A DNA stretch of 64,000 nucleotides from Maribacter forsetii DSM 18668. Lineage in GTDB: Bacteria > Bacteroidota > Bacteroidia > Flavobacteriales > Flavobacteriaceae. Below, piece after piece: positions 42,465 through 50,305 of this stretch. Below the pieces are notes generated by a model. It did no database searches. It saw only the letters and a program-made list of their open reading frames with translations, and was not told where the DNA came from. How positions within the stretch are numbered: the first letter of the stretch is position 1; every line of letters begins with the position of its first letter. Position numbers and translations under genes: made by a program. The stretch is from the NCBI RefSeq assembly GCF_000744105.1, contig NZ_JQLH01000001.1, positions 1,054,001 through 1,118,000 on the forward strand, written 5' to 3'.

Positions 42465-44121
42465 GCATAGGGTTAACAAATACACTTCAATTATTGCACT
42501 GACCATAGGGATGACCTCCCTATGGTCTTGTGATTATGACAAGTTGGATAATATGGGTGCGGAAAATACCCACGTTGTGGTCATCGGTTTTGATGGATTG
42601 AGCCCAGACGGACTCCAGAATGCAGATACGCCTACTTTCGATAAACTAATGCAAGAAGGTGCATCTACCATGCATGCTAGGGCGGTATTGCCAACAAGTT
42701 CTAGTACCAATTGGGCTTCTATGATTATGGGTGCAGGACCAGAGCAACACGGTATTACTTCCAATTCATGGGAGAAGGATAATTTAGTTTTACCGGCAGT
42801 TACGCAGAGCGAGCCGTTTTTATTTCCTAGTATTTTTCATTTGATACGTGAACAACGAAAATCGGAGAAAATCGGAGCCATTTATCATTGGGGCGGTTTT
42901 GGTCGCTTATTTGAAAAAAGTGCCGTTGATTTTGATGAAAATCCGGCTACGGAAGAAGAGACTGCCGTGAATGCGAGTAGTTATATTAAAGTAGAACAAC
43001 CGTTATTTACGTTTATTCATTTTGACCATATTGACCACGCAGGTCATGAGTTTGGGCATGGTACAAAAGAGTATTATACATCTGTTGAAAAGGGAGATTC
43101 ATTATTGGCTGAGATTATGAAAGCAATAGCGGAATCTGATATGGCAGATAATACCATGGTCATCATTAGTTCCGATCACGGGGGTACAGGAAAAGGTCAC
43201 GGTGGTGAATCTTTAGATGAGGTTGAAATTCCTTTTATTCTTTGGGGAAAGGGTATTAAAAAGGAATACCAAATTAAATACCCGGTATATCAATATGATA
43301 ATGCAGCAACCGTTGCTCATGCCTTGAATATAAAAACACCGCGTGCTTGGATTGGAAGACCTGTACTTGAGGCATTTGAGGGTGAAACAATAGAAGATGA
43401 TTATCCTGTTCTGGTACAATTGAAAAAACCGGAATTGTCTAATCCGCCAAAAGGCTATGCTGCTGAAGGCGGATTGTATAATGATTCCGCAGAACTAATT
43501 TTAAAGAATCCGAATGCCAAGGGTGAAATAAAGTACACATTAGATGGTAGTATGCCAAAACCTGATGCTGATACCTTCAAGGCAACAAAGTTGCTTAAAG
43601 AAAATACAGTGGTAAAAAGCGCTGTTTTTGTAGATGGAAAATTAAGTAGTGCGGTTAGTGAAGCCTATTTCAGAATAAAACCAAATACACTTCAAGCACC
43701 TATTTCTTATGAGGTTTTTCATTTGAATAACCTGTCGTTTATTCCATCCATCGGCAATAGAAAACCAGATGCTACAGGTGCCGTATTCGAATTTTCATCG
43801 GAAGAGGTACGTCAACATATTCAATCAAATACGCTGTTCCGCTTTAAAAGTATACTTGAAATACCTGCGGATGGCAATTATAATTTTGCCATAAGATCAG
43901 ATGATGGTAGTCAGTTATTTATTGATGGTGATTTGGTGGTAGATAACGATGGTGACCACGGCGTAAGAACAAAAAACGGAAGCATTGAACTTGAAAAAGG
44001 GAAGCATACCGTTGAGGTACTTTGGTTTAATGGCGGAGGTGACGGTTGGTTAGATGTGTATGTGAAAAGTGATGAAATGTCCAATCAGATATTGTCGACC
44101 AATCTCTTAGGAAAGAATTAG
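42454..44121 (+). CDS. Lipoprotein phosphodiesterase/alkaline phosphatase superfamily with PA14 domain
   Basis: The preferred ATG at 42454 gives 555 residues with a lipobox at about Cys26 (SLWSC). The N-terminal half is a type I phosphodiesterase/nucleotide pyrophosphatase-like domain: VVVIGFDGLSPDG (metal Asp), LPTSSSTNWASM (nucleophile Thr/Ser), HFDHIDHAGHEFGHG and ISSDHGGTGKGHGG. A chitobiase-C-like beta segment follows (about 345-400, IKYTLDGSMPKPD). A PA14-like domain (about 415-535, SILEIPADGNYNFAIRSDDGS) ends it. PA14 domains often bind glycans, so a sugar-linked phospho- or phosphonodiester is a reasonable substrate. It overlaps the SusD stop by 11 nt. Confidence 0.83.
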   Translation: MLIKHRVNKYTSIIALTIGMTSLWSCDYDKLDNMGAENTHVVVIGFDGLSPDGLQNADTPTFDKLMQEGASTMHARAVLPTSSSTNWASMIMGAGPEQHGITSNSWEKDNLVLPAVTQSEPFLFPSIFHLIREQRKSEKIGAIYHWGGFGRLFEKSAVDFDENPATEEETAVNASSYIKVEQPLFTFIHFDHIDHAGHEFGHGTKEYYTSVEKGDSLLAEIMKAIAESDMADNTMVIISSDHGGTGKGHGGESLDEVEIPFILWGKGIKKEYQIKYPVYQYDNAATVAHALNIKTPRAWIGRPVLEAFEGETIEDDYPVLVQLKKPELSNPPKGYAAEGGLYNDSAELILKNPNAKGEIKYTLDGSMPKPDADTFKATKLLKENTVVKSAVFVDGKLSSAVSEAYFRIKPNTLQAPISYEVFHLNNLSFIPSIGNRKPDATGAVFEFSSEEVRQHIQSNTLFRFKSILEIPADGNYNFAIRSDDGSQLFIDGDLVVDNDGDHGVRTKNGSIELEKGKHTVEVLWFNGGGDGWLDVYVKSDEMSNQILSTNLLGKN

Positions 44122-44143
44122 AAGCATACAACATTCTACCCTT

Positions 44144-45502
44144 ATGAAGCGAGAACAAGATAAACTACTGAACAAGCGTACCGAAGGCGATATTAATCTG
44201 ACGGCAGGGAGGAAAGAATGGCATGAAACCATTACCGATCCTAAAACCTTAAAGCTTTTGGAAAAAGATGCGCGTTACTTTTTTCATCAAGCATTATCTA
44301 CTCCGTGCTTAGATGTGCTCGGTGATTGTAACGGCGCGCATATAGAAAATATATCTGGTAAGCGATATCTTGATTTTCATGGTAACAATGTGCATCAATT
44401 AGGGTTTTCGCATCCTAAATTGGTAAAGCGTTTAACCGAGCAATTACAGGGCTTATCTTTTTCTACCCGAAGATATACGAACGAGCCTGCTATAAAATTT
44501 GCAGAGAAGCTCGCCTCCTTACTTCCTTCAGATTTAAATCGGGTATTAATGACCCCAAATGGTAGTTCGGCAATCGGGATTGCCCTAAAACTGGCACGAG
44601 CCATTACGGGCAAGTTTAAAGTGGTCTCTTTCTGGGATTCTTTTCATGGCGCTTCTTTAGATGCGATCAGTGTTGGTGGGGAAGCTGTTTTTAGGGAGTA
44701 TATGGGTCCCATGATGCCGGGTGTTGAACGCATTCCGCCACCAGTAACCTATCGTGGAATTTTTGAAGGTAATGAAGCCAAATGTTTGCAGTATTTAGAA
44801 TATGTTTTCGCCAAAGAAGGTGATATTGGAGCCTTTGTTGCCGAAACCGTCAGAAATACCGATGTGCAATTACCTTCGGTGGAATTTTGGCAAGAGGCAC
44901 GTACTTTATGCGATAAATACGGAGTGGTACTTATTTTAGATGAAATTCCCATCGCCTTGGGTAGAACAGGTAAAATGTTCGCTTTTGAGCATTATGACAT
45001 TGAACCAGATATTCTTTGTTTGGGCAAAGGATTGGGCGGCGGAATTTTTCCTCAGGCATGTATCGTTACCAGAGATAGGTATAACACATTCCCAGATATT
45101 TCATTGGGTCATTATACCCATGAGAAAAGTCCGTTAGGTGCCATGGCAGCTTTAACTACCTTAGAAATTATTGAGGACGAAAAAATCTTGCATAAGGTTG
45201 CCGGTGACTCGCTTAACATGTGTACATCAATGACCATATTAAAAGAAAAGTATGAACTGATCGGTGACATACGTGGTCGAGGTCTACTGTGGGGTGTTGA
45301 ATTGGTTACCGATAGGGAAACAAAAGAAAAGGCGGTGCAGCAAGCAGAACAGGTAATGTACGAATGCCTTAAAAACGGATTGAGTTTTAAGGTGTCTGCC
45401 GGCAACGTACTACAGTTGGCGCCAGCTTTGACCATCTCAAGAAAAGAATTAAAAGAAGCTTTACTAATTTTAGAAAATGCACTGGATAGTGTGAGTAAAT
45501 AG
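44144..45502 (+). CDS. pbfA: PbfA-like (R)-1-hydroxy-2-aminoethylphosphonate ammonia-lyase
   Basis: The 452-residue protein is a fold-type I PLP enzyme of the class III aminotransferase group. Cofactor residues are visible: GSSAIG (140-145) for phosphate, LDEIPIALGRTG (Asp266) and Lys295 in CLGKGLGGG. PbfA of this family is described as removing ammonia from (R)-1-hydroxy-2-aminoethylphosphonate to give phosphonoacetaldehyde. The local presence of a phosphonatase-like hydrolase and phosphonate-associated oxidase supports that reading over an ordinary aminotransferase. It is cytoplasmic, unlike its secreted neighbours in the same operon. Family assignment is from sequence memory; without an alignment, other class III activities remain possible. 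Confidence 0.68.
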   Translation: MKREQDKLLNKRTEGDINLTAGRKEWHETITDPKTLKLLEKDARYFFHQALSTPCLDVLGDCNGAHIENISGKRYLDFHGNNVHQLGFSHPKLVKRLTEQLQGLSFSTRRYTNEPAIKFAEKLASLLPSDLNRVLMTPNGSSAIGIALKLARAITGKFKVVSFWDSFHGASLDAISVGGEAVFREYMGPMMPGVERIPPPVTYRGIFEGNEAKCLQYLEYVFAKEGDIGAFVAETVRNTDVQLPSVEFWQEARTLCDKYGVVLILDEIPIALGRTGKMFAFEHYDIEPDILCLGKGLGGGIFPQACIVTRDRYNTFPDISLGHYTHEKSPLGAMAALTTLEIIEDEKILHKVAGDSLNMCTSMTILKEKYELIGDIRGRGLLWGVELVTDRETKEKAVQQAEQVMYECLKNGLSFKVSAGNVLQLAPALTISRKELKEALLILENALDSVSK

Positions 45503-45508
45503 ATACGT

Positions 45509-47095
45509 ATGAAAACAATAAAATTTAATGTGATGGTTGCCCTTTTGTGGGGAGCTGTAATGTATGCCCAAGAAAAGGCAACTTTTTTAGTTCAGCCTTA
45601 TTTGCAAGATGCGAACCCTACCGAAATTACCATTATGTGGGAGACATCGTTAGGTGAAGAAAGTGTTGTGGAATATGGCACTTCGCCAAAATTAGGAAAA
45701 AGAGCAAACGGAATTGCCAATGATATCAACTTTAATGAATCTCGCGTTCATGAAGTGCACCTAACCGGACTCAAAAGGTTTACTACGTATTATTATCAGG
45801 TAAAGACTGGTAAGCTGGTATCCAATATTTTTCAGTTTAAAACTCCTCCATTTGCCAGTGATAACGAATCGTTCAACTTTTTGGCGATGAGCGATATGCA
45901 AATAGATCATCAGAATCCAGATAAGTTCAGTGAAATAGTAAATAAAGGAGTGCTTCCTTTTTTAAAGTCGGAATATGGAAATGACGTGCCAGATGATTTG
46001 GCCATGGTATTGATTCCCGGAGATTTGGTGGAAAACGGAGCAAAATATGAGCAATGGCAGAATGACTTCTTTGAGCCCGCGCAAAACCTATTTGCTGAAG
46101 TGCCGGTGTATCCTGTATTGGGAAATCATGAACGAAACTCCAACTATTATTTCAAGTATTTCAGTCTACCAAAGAACGGTACGCCTGCATATGCAGAACA
46201 TTGGTGGTATAAAGATTATGGCAATACGAGAATCATCGGGCTAAATTCTAATGAAGGTTATCGTGATAGCAGAGAACAATTTGCATGGTTAAAATCCTTA
46301 CTCGAAGAGACGGCAAAGAATGAGGAAATCGATTTTGTATTCGCCCAGCTACATCATCCACATAAATCAGAATTATGGATTCCTGGTGAAGAAGAATCCT
46401 CAGGTAAAGTGGTAAAAATGTTAGAAGAGTTCACAACCGAAACCGGTAAACCCAGTTTGCACTTTTTTGGTCATACGCATGGGTATTCTAGAGGTCAATC
46501 AAAAGATCATAAACACTTATGGATAAATGTTGCCACTGCAGGTGGCGCTATTGATAATTGGGGGGAATTTGAAGGCAGGGATTATGATGAATTCAGTGTA
46601 ACCCAAGATGAATATGGTTTTGTTATGGTTGAGGTAGATGGTAACAAAGACAATCCTAAATTTACGATCAAAAGAATTAGCCGTGGTAATGAGCATGTGT
46701 TCAGGGAAAATGAAAAGACCGATGAAATTACCATTTACGCAAACGAGCATAAACCGGAAACACCAACGGTGGTTTCACCTAAAGATGAAATTGCATTTAC
46801 GGGCGATATGTTAAAGGCGCAACCGTTCAATAGTTCATTAGTTAATGCCTATCATGCAGCATCTCACTGGCAAATATCCACAAAAAAAGATTTTGGTACA
46901 TTGGTGTTGGATAGCTGGAAACAGTCTGAAAACTGGTATTACTTAGAAAACCGTCAAAAAGGAGATGATTTGACCGATGAACCTACCAGAAGATTGCAAC
47001 CAAATACCAATTACTTTTGGCGCGTACGTTATCGTGATCAACATCTAAATTGGAGTGATTGGTCGCAAATACAGGTATTTAAAACCAAAAACTAA
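45509..47095 (+). CDS. Secreted purple-acid-phosphatase-like metallophosphoesterase
   Basis: The 528-residue protein has a signal peptide (about residues 1-20, AVMYAQ). A purple-acid-phosphatase N-terminal/fibronectin-III-like domain (about 30-115, TEITIMWETSLGEESVVEYG) precedes a calcineurin-like domain with MSDMQIDH, IPGDLVENG, LGNHERNSNYY, LHHPH and GHTHGYSRG. A C-terminal FN3-like segment (about 415-525, SHWQISTKKDF and NYFWRVRYRD) ends it. It should act in the periplasm or outside on phosphomonoesters or diesters. It follows the PbfA-like gene by 6 nt and is co-transcribed with it. Confidence 0.87.
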   Translation: MKTIKFNVMVALLWGAVMYAQEKATFLVQPYLQDANPTEITIMWETSLGEESVVEYGTSPKLGKRANGIANDINFNESRVHEVHLTGLKRFTTYYYQVKTGKLVSNIFQFKTPPFASDNESFNFLAMSDMQIDHQNPDKFSEIVNKGVLPFLKSEYGNDVPDDLAMVLIPGDLVENGAKYEQWQNDFFEPAQNLFAEVPVYPVLGNHERNSNYYFKYFSLPKNGTPAYAEHWWYKDYGNTRIIGLNSNEGYRDSREQFAWLKSLLEETAKNEEIDFVFAQLHHPHKSELWIPGEEESSGKVVKMLEEFTTETGKPSLHFFGHTHGYSRGQSKDHKHLWINVATAGGAIDNWGEFEGRDYDEFSVTQDEYGFVMVEVDGNKDNPKFTIKRISRGNEHVFRENEKTDEITIYANEHKPETPTVVSPKDEIAFTGDMLKAQPFNSSLVNAYHAASHWQISTKKDFGTLVLDSWKQSENWYYLENRQKGDDLTDEPTRRLQPNTNYFWRVRYRDQHLNWSDWSQIQVFKTKN

Positions 47096-47102
47096 ACTAC
47101 TG

Positions 47103-48188
47103 ATGAAACTATTTGTAAATACCCTTTTAGTACTAGTATTTTTTGCTTCGACCCAAGTTATAGCTCAAGAAGATAAACAGCCTAATGTGTTTTTAATTAC
47201 TTTGGATGGTGTACGTTGGCAAGATGTTTTTACGGGCATTGATATGAACTTGTTAAATAGCGATTACACCCAAAATAAAGAGTTGCTTACTGAAAAATTC
47301 CTTGGACAATCTGAAGAGGAAAATAGAAAAATGTTGATGCCATTTTTTTGGAATACCATTGCAGAAAAAGGGCAACTGTATGGAAATAGAAATAAAGGTA
47401 GTAATGTAGATCTTACGAATAAAATGTTGTTCTCATATCCGGGCTATAATGAAATATTAACGGGTAAGGCAGACGATGCAAACATAGATAGTAACGATAA
47501 AAATTATAATAAGAACGTAACGGTTTTAGAATTGGCAAACAGCCAAGATGAATATAAGGACAAAGTAGCAGCCTTCGCTAGTTGGGATGTTTTTCCGTTC
47601 ATCATAAATGATAAAAGAAGTGGGGTACCGGTTAATGCCGGTTATATGGATGCTGTTGGAGAATTGAATGAAAAAGAGAAATTTTTGAATGAAATACAGC
47701 GTCAGGCACCGATTGTTTGGGAAAGTGTTCGCTTAGATGTTTTTACACATCACTTTGCGAAGGAGTATGTTAAAAAGAATCATCCGAAACTGGTATATAT
47801 TTCCTATGGTGAAACCGATGATTTTGCACATGGAGGACAATTTGATTTCTACATGAAATCTTTACAAAATACAGATGCGTTGATTTCCGATTTATGGAGC
47901 TATGTACAGAACGATGATTTTTATAAAGACAATACTTATTTTATAATTACCACAGATCACGGTAGGGGAGAAGGTGCGCAAGAAGATTCAAAATGGACAA
48001 GTCACGGTACAGATGTAAAAGGAGCCGAGCACACTTGGATCGCTATTTTGGGACCAAATGTAAATCCTGTTGGTGAAGTGAGCAATGGTCAACTATTTGC
48101 AGATCAGATAGCACCAACGGTAGTTAAAATCCTAAGCTTAAAATCGGATGATAAGTCAATGTCGGCAAAGCCCATAAACTTAAAATAA
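47103..48188 (+). CDS. Secreted alkaline phosphatase superfamily phosphodiesterase
   Basis: The preferred ATG at 47103 gives 361 residues with a signal peptide (about residues 1-22, QVIAQ). Superfamily motifs are NVFLITLDGVRWQDVF (metal Asp), FSYPGYNEILTG (the nucleophile Ser/Thr position), YGETDDFAHGG and IITTDHGRG. It is a third, separate secreted phosphoesterase of this operon. A longer frame start (47055) would overlap the preceding gene and lacks a signal peptide at its beginning, so it is rejected. The gene ends the operon. Confidence 0.82.
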   Translation: MKLFVNTLLVLVFFASTQVIAQEDKQPNVFLITLDGVRWQDVFTGIDMNLLNSDYTQNKELLTEKFLGQSEEENRKMLMPFFWNTIAEKGQLYGNRNKGSNVDLTNKMLFSYPGYNEILTGKADDANIDSNDKNYNKNVTVLELANSQDEYKDKVAAFASWDVFPFIINDKRSGVPVNAGYMDAVGELNEKEKFLNEIQRQAPIVWESVRLDVFTHHFAKEYVKKNHPKLVYISYGETDDFAHGGQFDFYMKSLQNTDALISDLWSYVQNDDFYKDNTYFIITTDHGRGEGAQEDSKWTSHGTDVKGAEHTWIAILGPNVNPVGEVSNGQLFADQIAPTVVKILSLKSDDKSMSAKPINLK

Positions 48189-48238
48189 CATTGACAATTT
48201 CTTTAAATAAAAGATAGTGTTAATCGCCATTTTTACGG

Positions 48239-48303
48239 TGAGTTTAGAATAATTTAGAGTTGTTAAAAAGCCAATGCCAATTAATTTTGGTGTTGGTTTT
48301 TTT
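48239..48303 (+). ncRNA. Candidate 65-nt small RNA, copy 2
   Basis: The element starts TGAGTTTAGAATAA, identical over 14 nt to the element at 18755, and ends in a hairpin GCCAATGCCAA/TTGGTGTTGGT (three wobble pairs, 6-nt loop) followed by seven T residues. Total length to the last T is 65 nt, as in copy 1. A weak -7-like CATTTTTA lies upstream (48228-48235) at the same distance as in copy 1. It could alternatively be the terminator of the preceding phosphodiesterase gene. Confidence 0.45.
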
Positions 48304-48320
48304 GTAACTAATTAAAAATT

Positions 48321-48355
48321 AAAAGGGCGGTTATATTTTTAATAACAGCCCTTTT
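48321..48355 (-). terminator. Terminator of SIMPL gene
   Basis: AAAAGGGC-GTTAT (48321-48334) pairs with ATAAC-GCCCTTTT (48342-48355), with one internal mismatch. The minus strand continues into TAATTTTTAATTAG. The gene whose stop is at 48377 reads towards it. Confidence 0.75.
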
Positions 48356-48376
48356 AATAATTAAGAGATAAAGCTT

Positions 48377-48988
48377 CTAATTCATGTGGTATTCAACGTT
48401 GACCGTTAGTTGTTCTTGGTAGTCTGCATAAAAACTTGTCCAATCATCATTATAATTAGAACTACTGCTAATAGCTTTAATTTCACCTAAATTGGTGTGT
48501 ATGGTTTTACATAGTTCAGTAGCATACGTTTGTGCATTTTCCAATGCAGCGTTTATTGCCATTTTATTATTCCCTGACGATACTATTTGTTTTACTTGAA
48601 ATTGTAGTTGTACGCCTAATAAATTAGTTTTTAATAATTTCATGGCTAACTCTTTAGAGTCGGTCTCATAGTATAAGATAGTACCATCTCGTTGATATCC
48701 TAAAGAAAAATATTCCATTTCTTTTTCTTGAAAGATAGCCGTGTCAATATTTAAATCTTTCAGTTCTTGAAAGTATTGTTTTTTTAACTGTTCTAGGTTT
48801 TCTACTCTGGTGTCTGCATAATATACTTGATCCATACTTAGTGTGGCTTTAACACGGTATTTTACAATTGTTTTTTCTAAAGGGGCACTGGCAGTAACAG
48901 TTACGGTTTTTGCATTTGTGTTGATCTGTGCTTGCATAGCGGTAATTCCAAAAAGGGTCAATAATAGGATGTAGCTAATTTTTCTCAT
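48377..48988 (-). CDS. SIMPL domain-containing secreted protein
   Basis: The 203-residue protein has a signal peptide (about residues 1-20, AMQAQ) and the SIMPL (DUF541) fold: an N-terminal strand TVTVTASAPLEKTIVKY, then a helix-rich region (LEQLKKQYFQELKDLN), and the C-terminal NAQTYATELCKTIHTNLGEI with conserved Ala/Thr positions. SIMPL proteins are periplasmic and of unclear function; some affect stress responses. It is convergent with the phosphonate operon, separated by the small-RNA-like element and a terminator. Confidence 0.8.
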   Translation of the reverse strand: MRKISYILLLTLFGITAMQAQINTNAKTVTVTASAPLEKTIVKYRVKATLSMDQVYYADTRVENLEQLKKQYFQELKDLNIDTAIFQEKEMEYFSLGYQRDGTILYYETDSKELAMKLLKTNLLGVQLQFQVKQIVSSGNNKMAINAALENAQTYATELCKTIHTNLGEIKAISSSSNYNDDWTSFYADYQEQLTVNVEYHMN

Positions 48989-49340
48989 TTGTGTTTGTGA
49001 TTTTAAAAGTTTGATTTGTAATTATTAATTGTTAGGAAGCATATTGTCAGTTGTTTATGTGACAAGTAAGGCTTAAGTTTTGAGGGGCATAAATTTTTAC
49101 ATAATTCTTATTTGAGCATCTATTTTTTTATTTTTTAATAGGTTATAAAGCGTTTTGAAGTTGTATTATGAAAGTTCTACTGTATATTTTATGGAATCTC
49201 TAGTCAAATTCTTTGATATTCCTATTATGTATTGCATTTTGTATGTAAATCATTAGTTATTTTCAAAATATATTTGTAAGTTAAATCCTGTTAATTTTTT
49301 ATAATCAAAATTCCCTTGGAATTAACAAATGTAATTAGCT
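48989..49340. other. 352-nt AT-rich intergenic region
   Basis: No gene is seen. It holds the promoters of the divergent SIMPL and receiver-domain genes. A good -7 match TATATTTG is at 49270-49277, about 64 nt before the receiver gene start. Confidence 0.5.
49270..49277 (+). promoter_or_regulatory. Candidate -7 promoter element of the receiver gene
   Basis: TATATTTG fits TAnnTTTG exactly. No clear -33 element is seen at the expected distance. Confidence 0.4.
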
Positions 49341-49748
49341 ATGAAAATAGATACAGTTTGTATTATAGATGACGACCCTATTTGCGTATATGGTACTAAA
49401 ATACTTTTGAATCATAATAATTTTATGAGTGCTGATATTCTTGTTTATGAGGATGGAGATGAAGCGCTAACTAATTTAACCGCCCAATTGAACAAAGGGC
49501 AGCAAATGCCAGATGTTATATTACTGGATCTTAACATGCCCATAATGGATGGCTGGGGTTTTTTGGATGAATTTTCAAAATTACCACTAAAGAACAAACC
49601 TCAAGTGTATATTGTTAGTTCTATGTACGGCGAAAATGAAATGAAAAGGGCAAAAGATTATGAGTTGGTTCGTGATTTTATCACAAAACCATTGATCTCA
49701 AAAAATTTGAATGACATTCTTACTATGAGTAAAATTTCAATAACATGA
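49341..49748 (+). CDS. Stand-alone response-regulator receiver protein
   Basis: The 135-residue protein is a single CheY-like receiver domain: acidic pocket IIDDDP at residues 9-13, phospho-acceptor Asp63 in LLDLNMPIMDG, a Ser/Thr in IVSSMYG, and Lys in FITKPL near residue 117. No output domain follows, so it is a single-domain regulator that probably signals by protein-protein contact. No histidine kinase gene is adjacent. It ends before a strong bidirectional terminator. Confidence 0.9.
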   Translation: MKIDTVCIIDDDPICVYGTKILLNHNNFMSADILVYEDGDEALTNLTAQLNKGQQMPDVILLDLNMPIMDGWGFLDEFSKLPLKNKPQVYIVSSMYGENEMKRAKDYELVRDFITKPLISKNLNDILTMSKISIT

Positions 49749-49796
49749 ATCTTAATTAGCGAATATTAAATTAGAAGACTTTGGTTAGTGTTTTAA

Positions 49797-49836
49797 AATA
49801 GGTTGATCTATTACATAGGTCAGCCTATTTTTATTT
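49797..49836. terminator. Bidirectional terminator
   Basis: AATAGGTTGATCTAT (49797-49811) pairs with ATAGGTCAGCCTATT (49815-49829), giving a 15-bp stem with two wobbles and a 3-nt loop, followed by TTTATTT. It serves both the receiver gene and the minus-strand gene that ends at 49835. Confidence 0.85.
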
Positions 49837-50215
49837 AACCTAGCTCTTCGAGAATGTATTTAATATTGACCACATTTGCCTTGTGATAGCTTACCAGTCT
49901 ATTAAAAGACATCATATAACCTAAACCGTCCAATGCTTTGTTATCTGTTTTCTTCAGGCAGATTTCTTGTAGGTTCTCAATGATTTCGTTCACTATAGAG
50001 TCTACTGTGTTGCCCGGGTTTACTTCTAACGACCGCAATGTTTTGGCTACCAATTCTTCATTTTTAGTATTGGCGTTTATGTAGTCTTTAATGGCTTGTT
50101 GTCTATGCCCATCTAAAAAGCTAATGTCACAATTGTTGAAATAATGGTTTACCTGCTTGTTTATGGCATACAGGTTACTTAATTCTTTTCCCAATAATTC
50201 TTGCTTGTCCATCAT
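49835..50215 (-). CDS. Small helical protein, DUF892-like
   Basis: The 126-residue, all-helical protein resembles the ferritin-like DUF892 (YciE/YciF) group in pattern: a first helix LGKELSNLYAINKQVNHYF, a central LVAKTLRSLEVNPGNTVDSIVNEII, and a final VSYHKANVVNIKYILEEL helix. It lacks the clear Glu/His metal set I would want, so membership is tentative. It could be a small stress-associated helical bundle. It is convergent with the receiver gene, sharing its terminator. Confidence 0.5.
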   Translation of the reverse strand: MMDKQELLGKELSNLYAINKQVNHYFNNCDISFLDGHRQQAIKDYINANTKNEELVAKTLRSLEVNPGNTVDSIVNEIIENLQEICLKKTDNKALDGLGYMMSFNRLVSYHKANVVNIKYILEELG

Positions 50216-50305
50216 TTTTAAATTTATAGTTTCATCATAATATAGTTTTTAAGGTTAATGTTTATTAATGTTATTGCACAATATAATATCTCAAAAATGT
50301 GATAT

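Noticed and set aside
47055..47102. Upstream start for the last phosphodiesterase of the operon
   Set aside because: The ATG at 47103 gives a normal signal peptide; the upstream residues are basic and overlap the preceding gene.
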